A stretch of 64,000 bases of DNA, from positions 32,297,758 through 32,361,757 of the forward strand of contig CM053266.1 of NCBI GenBank assembly GCA_028583415.1, in the 5' to 3' direction. Position numbers and translations under genes: made by a program. Below are positions 23,301 to 35,300 of this stretch, piece by piece. This DNA is from Protea cynaroides. Lineage: Eukaryota; Streptophyta; Magnoliopsida; Proteales; Proteaceae. Below the pieces are notes generated by a model. The model worked only from the letters and a program-made list of their open reading frames with translations, did not search any database and had not been told where the DNA came from. Position 1 is the first letter of the stretch, and every line of letters starts with the position of its first letter.

Positions 23301-26300
23301 ATTATTTTGTTTCAATTAGTTTCTCTTAGTCTTTATTTGTTTCTTATTTTGTCTCTAATGTTTATGGAGACTTTTCTTAGACTTTCCTTATGTAATGGAT
23401 ACCTCTCTATCTATAAATACAAAGTGCAATAGAGGAGAGAATATAATGATCTCGGCTCCAGCTCCTTGCTGGTTTTCGTGATTTGCTCTCCTCTTTTTCT
23501 TCTTCTTCTTCTTATCTCTTCTTCTCTCTTCTTCATTCTTTGTTTTTCTGGTTCAAGTGTTTGAGATTGTGTGGTTTTGTTATAGTTCTTATTGGGAGAA
23601 ACTCATACCGCCAGGAGAAGCCAAGCCAAAGATTTTCTAGCAACTAAAGACGTCTCCACTACCATAGCTTCCAAAACAGAAGAGACCATCCTCTCCAAAA
23701 CAGGCACATCAAGGCAAAAACTGTCCACCTCCATTGCAGTAGAGTTTATGTACTTACCAAAAATACAGAAACAAAGAGAGCGGAAAAAACAGAACAAGCA
23801 TAAAATAGCGAAATCGGTGGTGTTGGAGTCATAGACAAAGGAAGACGGAGAAAATGCCGAAATCGAAGGTGGAAAATACAAGCCCTAAGAGAGAGATCTA
23901 CCGTGAGATAAAATGGAGCCCCTTTAAGTGTTTCTCAAAACCCCTTTGAAATGGGTGAAAGAAACCGCCTTCGACTCCGACCAAAGAAGCTGTTGTGGAT
24001 GGTTTTCGCGAGATGATTTTTGCAGAGCCTGATGGAACGAAGGTGAAGGAATAAGGAGAATGGAAGGGAAGATAAATTCAGGGGTAAAATTGTCACTGAA
24101 AAATTAACTTTAACTCCGTTAAAAAGAGGGGACAGTTGTCTTTTCCAAAAACTTTTGGGGGCATTTGTCCTTTAGGCATACTACAGGGGAGGAAACAGTA
24201 TTTTTCCCTTAAAAATAAAATTTCACATATATGCAAGGTACACAAACTCTATGAAAAGCCATGGGTTGTTTACAGTTCTAGGCTTCTAGCATCTCAGTTT
24301 GATGTCAACCATCCTGGTCGGATGGCCAACCCAGCGAATTCCCCCCCTCTTGAGAGAAGGGGTTGGGGTTGTTACGATATCTAGCGCTAGCTTGATATCG
24401 CTGGTAGCGCTACCAACGATATCCTTTTATGTCTCTTGGTTCTTTCCTTTTATTTGTTTATTTTGTTTCCTAAAGGTTTTATCTTTGTTTCCTTGTTTAG
24501 CTCTTCTATTTTCAAAGCTTCCTTGTAATAGTGGTATTCTACATCTATAAATAAAAGCTTGAGGATAGAATAGGACACACATTCTCGAAACCTCTTCTCC
24601 TCCTTCTTTCTTCTCTCAATTTCTGGTTTGCAAGTTCTCTTTTCTTTTCTTTGTGTTATTGTTACATGATATCAGAGCATTAGATCCTTGGTCTTCATTC
24701 AAAACATTGTTTTGATAGGCCTTTGATTTTTCTGTTCTCCCTATGTAATTGAATTTTTCCTTTACATACTACTACTACTAGTGATCGAGATTTTTTTTTT
24801 TTTTTTAGGGAAAAAGACAATCACCTCCCCTGTAACTTACCTTATTGACAGTTGACCCCCAATGGTTTTGAAAAAGACAGTTACCTCCCCTAAACAAATA
24901 TTAAAATCGAAATAGACCCACGCCGTTAGGAATTCCATTAGATACTAACGGTGGAAGTCCAATATTTCCTTAATGACCAAATTAACCCTTTACAAGGGTG
25001 ACTGACTTAAAAAAAAAAACCCAAAGAGATGGTTAGCTTTGCCATGGCAATGTCCATGATTTTTTCCGTTGCTCTTTTGTCTGACGGTGCTCTGGAATTT
25101 TTTTTTTCTTCTCTTCCTTAGATCTATGTTTTTTCTAGATCTGTGTTCTTGCGTTTCTTGGTAGTTGGTCATCTTTCAAATCAATGCTTGTTGTTTGCCT
25201 TCGTTCTCTTTGCTGATTTCTGTTCAGCGTTGTTTGCTTGATTCGTTGTTTCTGCTCCTCTACTTCAAGAAATTGAATCAAGCTTCATAGTTTGAATCAA
25301 GCTTCATAGTTTGTTTGTCACATTCACAGTTGTTTAGATCAAGAAATCAGGTTCTGAAGCTTTATTGCCCTAATTTCATTTCTTCTTCTCTGGTTTGAAA
25401 TCTTTTGATTCAGTGTTTGTAATCTCCTATGGATGGTGCACAAGATGATGTAGCCAATCTTATCAATTTCTTTTTCCGAGAGTTCTTTCGAAGTTCTGCT
25501 TCACTATTTCTTGTTCGACTAAGCATGAGTATGTGTTTTTCTATCTGTTGATCTACAGTCTCTTTTGTTTTTCATTGCAAAGGTACATATTTCCTACAAT
25601 CATTTTGATTCTCAAACTCCACAAAAATGCATTATCATCAATTTTTCTCTTTGAAATCTCTCTTCGGATTTCAGATTTCTTCTTCGGCCATGATTCTTTA
25701 TCTTCTCCGGCCGTGATTCTTGAAATTTCAGAGTTCTCCGTCTCTGTTTTGTTTTAACAGATCTCGTTCCACAAACTTGAATTCTAAAAATCCAATTTCC
25801 GACTGAAAAAAAAATTCGACCTTGAAAGTTTTCGATCTCAACCCACAGATTAGCAACGATGTAGCTTCTGGAGAATGATTTGAAACTACGCCCCGATTTG
25901 AAACTACGCCCCTTCCGAAGATTTCCACACTTTAGTGGAGCTTTCCCCCACCTCGGCCATCTGTCAGATCGGAGCTGGAATCTCTTCAGCACAAAGGGGG
26001 TTCATCATCATAATAGAAATGTTTTTCTCATCCACAACTCTGGGTAGAGCTGTGTAGGAAGGTGTCCTAAGATTTAATTTCTGATTTCATCACTTGATCA
26101 ATACCACACCACTTATCTTCCAATTTTATAGTCAAAAGACAATAAATTTCAGAATCAACCCCACCCCTCCCCCTAAACTGCATCGTTCCACTGGAGTTCT
26201 TTTGTTTCTGATCTTGCATCTCAGATCTCGTTTCTGTTCATCAGTTTTTTTTTCAATTTTTTTCCTTTTTCTCGTCTTCTCCACCGGAGTGAAAGAGTCG

Positions 26301-29300
26301 TTTTTCTCTTCTTTCCAGGCAATATTGGTTTCAAAAACTTGAGGGTAGAATTGTCCACAAAAAATATAATTTTAACACCATTAAAAATTGGGGCTATTTG
26401 GATTTTAATAGTTTGTTTAGGAGAGGTAAATGTCTTTTTCAAAACCATTGGGGGTCAACTGTCAATAAGGTAAGTTACAGGGGAGGTAACTGTATTTTTC
26501 CCTTTTTTTTAATATACTGCTACTGCGATTTTGGTTGAAGAACACAACTCGTCTCGATCACCCTGCTGCTACCGAGATCAAGTTCAGATCTGTTGGTTCC
26601 TTGATATTTTTCTTTTGGTTGTTGCTGCTGTCCAAGATCTTATTAAGACTCCTTTGCCTACTGCTCCTGCCACTACTGCATACCTAATTTTGGTGGTATC
26701 CCTCCTTACTACATATATGATGATTGATTCTAAATATTCGGAGGTTCTGATCACCTTCATTAAATTGAAAGGGGTTTCCAATTACCTTCTTTGGGCTCAG
26801 CCAATTAAGGCTTATATTCATTCCAAGGACAATTTAGAATTATTATTTGATGATCCTCCTGACTCTGATTCTAAAGAACCTGATGCTATGAAACTCAATA
26901 ATACCTGGATACATGATAAAAACTACTGTTCAATCCTTATTGTGCAATAGTATTTACCTATTGTTATGCTCCACAACACTCCTAAGTTTATTTGGTCTAA
27001 CTTACAAGAGAAATATGGTCAAGATAAAAATGTCTCTCGTATCTATGATCTGTATGAGAGGATGTTTACTTACTCCATTGGTGATAAATCATTGACTGAA
27101 TACTATAGAGGGTTTAAATGCATTATTGAATAAATACAGGTTGTTCAGCCTCTTACCTCTAATCTAAATAAATTAAAAGCTCAACAATATGAGTTTTACG
27201 TTGCTAAGTTCTTAGCTGGTCTCTCACCTGATTATCAAGCTGTAAAGAGTCAGCTACTTGCAGGTGCCTCTATTCCTACACTGAGCGAGACCTTCTTTTG
27301 TCTTCAACAATTGGTACCTCAAGGAGACTCACTTCCCAAGGACAATTCTGCACTATTTGTTGGCCGTAGCCAAGGCTCCTCCTCTAAAGGCCCTGGCTCC
27401 ACTCGAAGACGTGGTCATGGCCCTCCTAGTCGAGGTACTCGTAGGATAACTTATGATAAATCTTACAAATATTGTACTCACTGTCACAAGACTAATCATA
27501 ATGTTGACACCTGTTGGGAGAAATTTGGTCATCTTGAATGGACTGATACACTAGTCAACTCTGTTACAACTGAGGAGTTACTCATCCCTGCACAAGCTCC
27601 TCCGCCACTGGCATCCGCACCATCCTCTGCTCATTATGAGGCATTACGCTGATGGGTTCAACAACTTAAGGCCACTGGTCCATCATCTACTGCCACCGTA
27701 GCTCATACAGGTACCTCTGTTTTATTTTCTACAGCATCTCCTACTCCTTGGATCCTTGATTCTGGAGCTACCTACCACATGACTGGTAAGTCATCTGCTT
27801 TTTCCTCCATTGCTAATACTCCCAAACCTTTAACTATTTATCTTGCTAATGGTTCCTATACCACTGCTTCACAGCATGGGCAGGTGTCCCTTACCCCATC
27901 CTTGTCATTGTCTTTTGTGCTCCATGTTCCTAAATTACCTCTTAATCTTATGTGTATTAGCCAACTTACCCATTCACTAAACTGTTCTGCTACCTTTTTT
28001 TCCTTCTTACCATATTTTTTAGGATCTCAGGAACAGGGCAACGATTGGTGGCGGACGTGAGCATGTTGGCCTATACTACTTGGAGTAGACTGAACCATTC
28101 ACTACTGCTGATACTATATCCACTACCACCCCTCTTCAATGGCATCACCAGCTTGGTCACCTATCTCTCTCCAAGATGAAGGCTCTAATCTCTGGTTGCA
28201 AGTCTCTCTCTACTCTATAGTGTGAGGCTTGTGAATTAGGGAAACATCACCATTCTTCGTTTCCTACTAGTTCTACACCTAAGCGCCCTCCATTTTCTTT
28301 AGTACATTCTGAAATTTGGGGTCCTTATTGTATCCCCAATAGACTTAGTTATTTTTATTTTGTCACCTCTGTAGATGATTATTCCAGGATGACCTACCTA
28401 TATTTACTTAAGGATTGTTCTGAGTTTCTTAATATTTTTAAGGGTTTTTATAAAGAAATTTCTACTCAATTTGGTGTTCCTATCAAATTCTACATTCTGA
28501 TAATGCTCTTGAATACATTCAAACTACTGTCTCTGACTTTTGTTTTGCTAATGGTATACTTCATCATACTAGGTGTGCTAACATTCCCCAACAAAATGGG
28601 GTTGCTGAATGTAAAAATAAACGTCTTCTGGATATTGTTAGGTCTCTCATGTTTCCTATGAATATACCTAAGTATTATTGGTGTGATGCTATTTTAACTG
28701 TTTGTTACCTTATTAATCGGATGCCTTCTTCTGTACTACACAATAAAATTCCATTTAAGCTACTTTATCCCAATACCCCCTTATTCCATGTTTCCCCTCG
28801 GGTATTTGGTAGTACTTGCTTTGTCCACATAATGCATCCAAAACTGGATAAACTCTCCCCCCGTTCTATCAAATGTATCTTTCTTGGCTATTCTCATACT
28901 CAGAAAGGGTACAGATGTTTTGACTCTATTACTAGACATCATTTGTGAGTGCTGATGTTACTTTCTTTGAAGACAAACCATATTATCCAGTTACGGTGTC
29001 TAATGTTGTTTCACCCCCTTCTTAACCTCCATTACCTCTCATCCCCTCTCAGGATGATGTTTCTGACACCCCCGCCCCTACACCACCATTACCGCCATCT
29101 CCTCTATCACTGCCTCTACAGGTTTATAAACGTCGAACTCCGACAGCTCCAACCACTATTATGTCTCATGCTCCACCTACCACTACATCTCCACCTGATA
29201 CTAAGGTCAACCTAGACCTCCTTATTGCTCTTCGTAAAGGTACTCGTACTTATACTCAGCACTCCTTACTTTTTTCTTTTTTTTTTGTGCTAACGACGAG

Positions 29301-32300
29301 TATCCAGACCTTTGGCCTAACTAATCCCGCAGGCCCATACTGACCCCATAACCGCATAGACCAGGTCATTCCAAGGTTGAATGAGAACCATTCCACTTGC
29401 ACCCATAGCAGGAAAGAAAGAGCACTTAACACCCCCATGTGAGTGGCCCCAAGGTGGTAAGAAGAGTCGAACTCAGTACCTTCCGCTTCCTGAGGCGTAG
29501 GCTCCTTGCTGACTCAGCTACCCCCTTGGGGTTCAGCACTCCTTACTTACATTTCCTATTGAGCATTTTATTACTATTGACCATCTTCCCACTTGTCATC
29601 GGAACCTTGTTTACTCTTTATCTACTACCTTTGTACCTACCACTCTTTCCCAAGCCTTGTCCCATCCAAGGTGGAAAGCGGCTATGGATGCTGACATTGA
29701 TGCTCTGACATCTAGTCAGACTTTGACTCTTGTTGATCTTCTGCCTGGTTAATCTGCGATTTGTGCCAATGGGTATATACTGTGAAGCATAATTCCAACG
29801 GCTCTGTTGAATTCCTAAAAGCTCGACTTGTTGCCAAGGGGTTCACTCAAACCTATGGAGTTGACTTTTTTGAAACATTATCTCTTGTAGCTCGCCTCAA
29901 CTCTAACTCTGTTAGAGTTATCATCTCTATGGTTGTAAATTTTGATTGACCCCTTTATCAGATGGATGTTAAAAATGCATTTTTGTATGGAGATCTTCAA
30001 GAGGAAGTATATATGAACCAACCTCCAAGGTATGCTGCTCAGGAAGGGAACTCAACCAAAGTCTGCAAATTACTCAAGGTTATCTATGGACTTAAACAGT
30101 CTCCTCGTGCTTGGTTTGATAAATTCAGCACAGTAATTACTAGGTTTGGTTTCACTACTTGCTATTCAGATTACTCTATTTTTGTACGACATCATCGATC
30201 TACTATCACCATAATAACAGTCTATGTTGATGATATCATTGTTACAGGGAATAGCAAGTCAGGAATTGTGGAAATTAAGTCTCATCTAAACAAATATTTT
30301 CAAATGAAAGAATTAAGACTTCTTCATTATTTCCTTGGTATTGAAGTTGTTCGAAGTAGCAAAAGCATCAGTCTCTCCCGACGTAAATATGTACTTGATC
30401 TTCTTACTGAAACAGGTCTACTTGGTACCAAGCCAGCCAAAACTCCTATGAATCTTCATCAGAAATTTGAAACTAGTGACAATCCTAAATATTCTGATGT
30501 TCATCAGTACAAACGGTTAGTTGGGAAACTCATTTATCTTACTATTACTCGACCTGACATTTCCTTTGCAGTTGGAATGGTTAGTCAGTTTGTGCAAGCT
30601 CTTAAGACTGTCCACTGGGAAGTTGTCTACCGTATATTGCGCTATCTCAAAAAGTCTCCTGGCACAGGTCTTATTTATTCTCTTCATCATCATCTTGATA
30701 TTTTTAATTTTTCTTATGCTGATTAGGCTGGACAGATGGTGATAGACTCTCTACTACTAGTTATTGTACCTTTGTTGGTAGCAATCTTGTCACCTGACGA
30801 AGTAAAAAACATACTAGTGTCTAAAAATCTAGTGCTGAATCTGAGTATCGTGCTATGGCACAGACTACAGTTGAATTACTACGGTCGAAAACTCTTTTAT
30901 AGAAGTTAGGATTTCCTATCTTTCACCCTATAGCTCTGATGTGTGACAATCAGGCCACGATCTACATTGCCAGCAATCCAGTGTTCCATGAACGTACCAA
31001 GCACATAGAAGTGGATTGCCATTTTAATTGTGATGCAGTTATGAAGAAGCTAGTTGTCATTCCATTTGTTTCTTCTCCAAATCAGCACGCTGATATACTC
31101 ACTAAGCCCTTGTTTGGACCAGCATATCGTTTACAAACTAGGATTGGGAGATTTATACACTCCAGCTTGAGGGAGGGTGTTACGATATTTAGTGCTAGCT
31201 CGATATTGCTACCAGCGATATCCTTTTATGTCTCTTGGTTTTTCCATTTATTTGTTTATTTTGTTTCCTAAAGTTTTTATCTTTGTTTCCTTGTTTAGCT
31301 CTTCTATTTTCAGAGCTTCCTTGTAATAGTGGTATTCTACATCTATAAATAAAAGCTTGAGGAGAGAATGGGACACACATTCGATTACAGTCTACTGCTG
31401 TAATCGAAACCTCTTCTCCTCCTTTCTTCTCTCAATTTCTGGTTGCAAGTTCTCTTCTCTTTTCTTTGTGTTATTGTTACAGGGGTCACCTAAACCAATA
31501 CAGTGACTGTGTAACGGTTAACCAGCAGGGCCGGGCACAGCCTCAGAACACTATTTTTTTATGAAGAAAGGCATAAAAAGTGGGATCACAGTCAGAGTAA
31601 CAATAGTAGGTAGTTCAAAGTCTCCAGATCAGAGTTGAAGCAGGATAAGGACCTACATTCCTAAGTGTGGCATTGGATTACATAAGGATAACCTGCAATT
31701 AAATTTCAATCAAACCTTTGCATCATTTTATGTATGCATGGTTGGAAGTGTACAAAGTGCTGGCTAATAAATAGTGAGAGGGGAAGGGGGGACTTCATAA
31801 AGTGTGTCCGAGATTTTCACACTAAATCAGTAAATCATTCTGTTATGAAATTGTGTGACTGGAGTTAAGGGCCTTACTCAGGATCTAGATATCCTACAGT
31901 TCCCCGAACAATGCTTGAGACATGGGCAGCTCCATCTACTGCAAGTTTCGATAGACCAAAGTCTGAGACCTTTGCTCTCATGTGTTTGTCAAGAAGGATG
32001 TTGCTGCTTTTCAGATCCCTGTGGATGATGGTTGGAACACAACCCGTATGAAGGTACTCAATCCCTGAAAGAAATTCAAGTCTACAGCAATCAAATTGAT
32101 TTCTCTGGATAATTGTTAGGGTTTCTCCAACAAACTCAGAATTATACTATTCTCATGGATATTAACCTTTTGCAGCATCTTCAGCAATCTCCAGGCGCTT
32201 GAGCCAACTGATACTTCTCTCGCGTGTTAAAGGTCCTGCAAGATTTGTAGGTGAGTTAGGATCAAGAATTCAGAGCTCAGTCTCATAGTCCAGATCAGTC

Positions 32301-35300
32301 CTGGGCCTGGGAAATACTGGTCTGGATCAAGGATCAGCCGATCCAAACAAAAAAAGATAATAAAATATTAAAGATTGGAGACCCTGTACTGTCCAAGATT
32401 GGATCGTCCTTGTCCGATATTGATCCGGATTGGGTGATCCAGACAACCCAACAAAAAGTTTCCAAACCAGGGTCAAGATGCAATGTTAAGCTGCTCCCAA
32501 TCAAAGGGACGAACAACACTTACCATAAAGACGTTCCTTCAAAGTTCCATTATGCATGTACTCATAAACAAGGACACTCATCCCTTCTTCTTCTTGACAG
32601 TATCCAAGAAATTGAACCAGGTTCCTGTGATGTATTCTAGAAAGTAGAGTTACCTGGATCAAATAGATGCATTGGTCACTTTACAGGAGCCAAAACTTAC
32701 AAATAGAAACATCTTTCTAATTTCTATTAGCCTGTAATCCCAATATTATTTTGAAACCATCCTTCATAAAACTGAATTTCTTTCCCCACATATACAGTCC
32801 TAATTTTCAGTTAAATAATTTTTAGGCAATCAATGGCAATATTTCAGCCCCAATTCTAGCCCCATATCCCAACCGTAGACTCCTCCTGGTTGCAAGCAAA
32901 GGGAAATGAAGAAAGGTGAAATTAATTTTGTAACAAAACCACACAATCAAAGTGCTAAACCAGAAAACTAATGAATAAGTAGAAGGGAATTGAAGAAGAA
33001 GAAGAAAAGAGTGAGAGAGATGACCACGAAACCAGTAAGAGGCTGGTTCGAGATCTGTGTATAGTTCTCTCATCTAGTACTTTGTATTTATAAGGAAAAG
33101 AGAAACAATGACAATAAGAAAGTCTATAAACAGGAGAGACATAAGAAGAAAGAAATAATTACAATAAAAGGAAACCAAATAACAATAAATAAGGAAGCAA
33201 ATAAACCAGACAATCTAGGCCGTTGCCGAGATGGGCCTCTTATGGGCCTTTTATATGGTCCATGTTAACAACCTCTCTCAAGCTTGGAGTATACAGATCA
33301 TCAAATCCAAGCTTGAAACAGTTCAACCGATACGCTGGTCCAAACAATGGCTTCGTAAGAATATCAAGTTGATTTGAAAAAGATACGAAGGGAGTAACAA
33401 CTATTTTCTTCATAATGGCATCTCGAACAAAGGACAATCAACTTCTATGTGTTTGGTAGCTCATGGAAGACTGGATTACTAGCAATATAAATAGCAGCTT
33501 GATTGTCACACATCAACGACATACGTCTAGAGACAGGAAATCCAAGTTCTTGTAGAAAAGTTTTCAACCATAACTACTCAACAGTAGTATGTGCCATAGC
33601 ACAATATTCAGCTTCAACACTGGACTTGGATATAGTAGTTTTTTTTTTACTCCGCCAAGTAACCAGATTACCTCCAACAAAATTACAGTATCCAAGGGTG
33701 GAACGTCTATCACCATCAGCTCCTTCCCAATCAAAATCAAAATAACCAACAATGTCAAGATGCCGATGCCGATGATAAATTAGACTAGTTCCAAGAGATT
33801 TCTTGAGGTACCGCAATATGCGACAAGCAGCCTCCCAATGAGCAACTTTAGGAGTATGCATAAACTAATAACCCCAACAGGAAAAGAAATATCAGACTGA
33901 GTTACAGTTAAATAAATCAATCTTCCAACCAAGCATCTGTACTAATGAATCTCAGAATATTCAGGACTATCACAAGTTTCAAATTTATGATGTGGATCCA
34001 TTGGTGTATCAACTGGTTTAGCTCTAAGAACCCCCGACTCAGAAAGCAAATCAAGCACATACTTTCTTTGAGACAGAACTAATACTTTTACTACTGCGAA
34101 CCACTTCAATTCCCAAAAAATAATGAAGAAGACTTAAGTCTTTCATCTGGAAGTGAGTATTCAAATAAGATTTAATTTTAGCAATGCCTATCTTATCATT
34201 CCCCGTAATAATGATATCATCGACATAAACGGAAAAAATAGTGACGTGAGAAGAACAACATCGCACAAAAATGGAATGACCAAAGTAATAAGTAAACAAA
34301 GCCAAAATCTGTGATAACAGTGCTGAACTTATCAAACCATGCACGAAGAGATTGTTTTAGGCCATCAATTGCCTTAAGCAATTTGCACACCTTAGTGGAG
34401 TTCCCTCCCTAAGCAACATACCCTAGAGGTTGGTCCATCTAGACTTCCTCGTGTAGGTCCCCCTATATAAAAAAGCATTTTTAACATCCATCTGATAAAG
34501 AAACCAATCAAAATTCAGAGTCAAAGAAATAATAACACAAACAGAGTTAAGACGAGCAATAGGGGAGAATGTCTCAAAATATTCCACCCCATAGGTCTGA
34601 GTGAATCCTTTGGCAACTAGTTTTGCCTTTAATCTATCAACAGTGCTAACAAAATTGTGTTTGACTGTATAAACCCACCTGCAACGAACAACTGAATGAC
34701 CTTCAGGGAGATCCACAAGAGTCCATGTCTGGCGAGACAATAAGGCATCCATCTCAACATCTATCGTTGCTTTCCACCCTGGATGGGACAAGGCTTGGGA
34801 AAGGGAAGTAGGAACAAAGGTAATAAAGAGGGAGTGAACCAAATTTTGGTGACAAGTAGGAAGGTGGGCTGTAGAAACAAAATGCTTAATAGGAAAAATA
34901 CTTTTACGAGTACAAGTACCTTTACGTAAAGCAATAGGGAAATCAGAAAAGACCTCAGGATCAGGTGAAGTAGTAGTCGGCGATGGAGCAGCTAGTGTAG
35001 TACTTGTTGGAGTCACTTTAGAACGCTAGTGATATACCTGTAGGGGAGGTGGTGGGTTATCAGATGGAGAAAAAGCATCAGAAGGTGGAGACTCATCAGA
35101 TGTAACTAAGGGAATTGGCGGTTCAGATGGAGGTGAAGGAAGTGGCACCACAACATAATAGTATGGCTTGTCTTTGAAAAAGGTAACATCAAGACTGACA
35201 TAATGACATTTAATAGTAGGATCAAAACAACGATATCCCTTCTGAGTACTGGAATAACCAAGAAATATACACTTTAGAAAATGGGGTGAGAGTTTTCCCA

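Larger units (their letters stand above)
18244..23584 (+). mobile_element. Ty1/copia LTR retrotransposon C2 (defective, nested in M-A)
   Basis: LTRs at 18244-18635 and about 23192-23584; target duplication GTTCT (18239-18243, 23585-23589); primer-binding site 18636-18647 (TGGTATCAAAGC). gag-PR-IN-RT-RNase H in copia order. The polypurine tract normally next to the 3' LTR is missing, and the first bases of that LTR are altered. Its LTR is related to that of C4 (shared AAAGGCCCATATAAAGCCCATC-like start and GTGGTTTTGTTACA end). Confidence 0.95.
17503..24208. mobile_element. Mutator-like element M-A with long terminal inverted repeats (contains C2)
   Basis: Ends are inverted copies: left from 17503 (GAGAAAAATACTATTTTCTC..) and right ending 24208 (..GAGGAAACAGTATTTTTCCC), sharing TGTAGTATGCCTAAAGGACA. 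The exact 9-bp duplication TTAAAAATA flanks both (17494-17502, 24209-24217), as in Mutator elements. Without C2 it is about 1.36 kb. No transposase is recognisable, so it is non-autonomous. The subterminal sequence (TGACCAAATTAAYCCTTTACAAGG) is shared with M-B. Confidence 0.9.
24370..31481 (+). mobile_element. Ty1/copia LTR retrotransposon C3 (defective; carries M-B and a SINE)
   Basis: LTRs at 24370-24666 and 31178-31481, target duplication GGGGT (24365-24369, 31482-31486), primer-binding site 24667-24678 (TGATATCAGAGC), polypurine run CTTGAGGGAGGG before the 3' LTR. M-B lies between primer site and gag; the SINE lies between integrase and reverse transcriptase. Without the two inserts it is about 5.1 kb. 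Confidence 0.95.
6157..31877 (-). other. Receptor kinase intron of 25.7 kb (exon 13 to 14), packed with nested transposons
   Basis: GT-AG intron. It contains C1 (7410-17374, with N1 nested), M-A (17503-24208, with C2 nested) and C3 (24370-31481, with M-B and a SINE nested). Unique-looking sequence remains only at 6157-7404, 17380-17493, 24218-24364 and 31487-31877, about 1.9 kb. Confidence 0.9.

Noticed and set aside
23603..23881. 92-codon minus-strand open frame in M-A
   Set aside because: Shares MVSSVLE with a frame at 62807 on the plus strand, but the match is too short to mean homology.
25612..25992. 126-codon minus-strand open frame in M-B
   Set aside because: Arg/Lys-rich translation of a T-rich region with no family resemblance; kept only as possible cargo of M-B.
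29272..29532. tRNA gene suggested by A and B box motifs
   Set aside because: No cloverleaf or CCA-end context; the A-rich tail and 16-bp TSD show a SINE.
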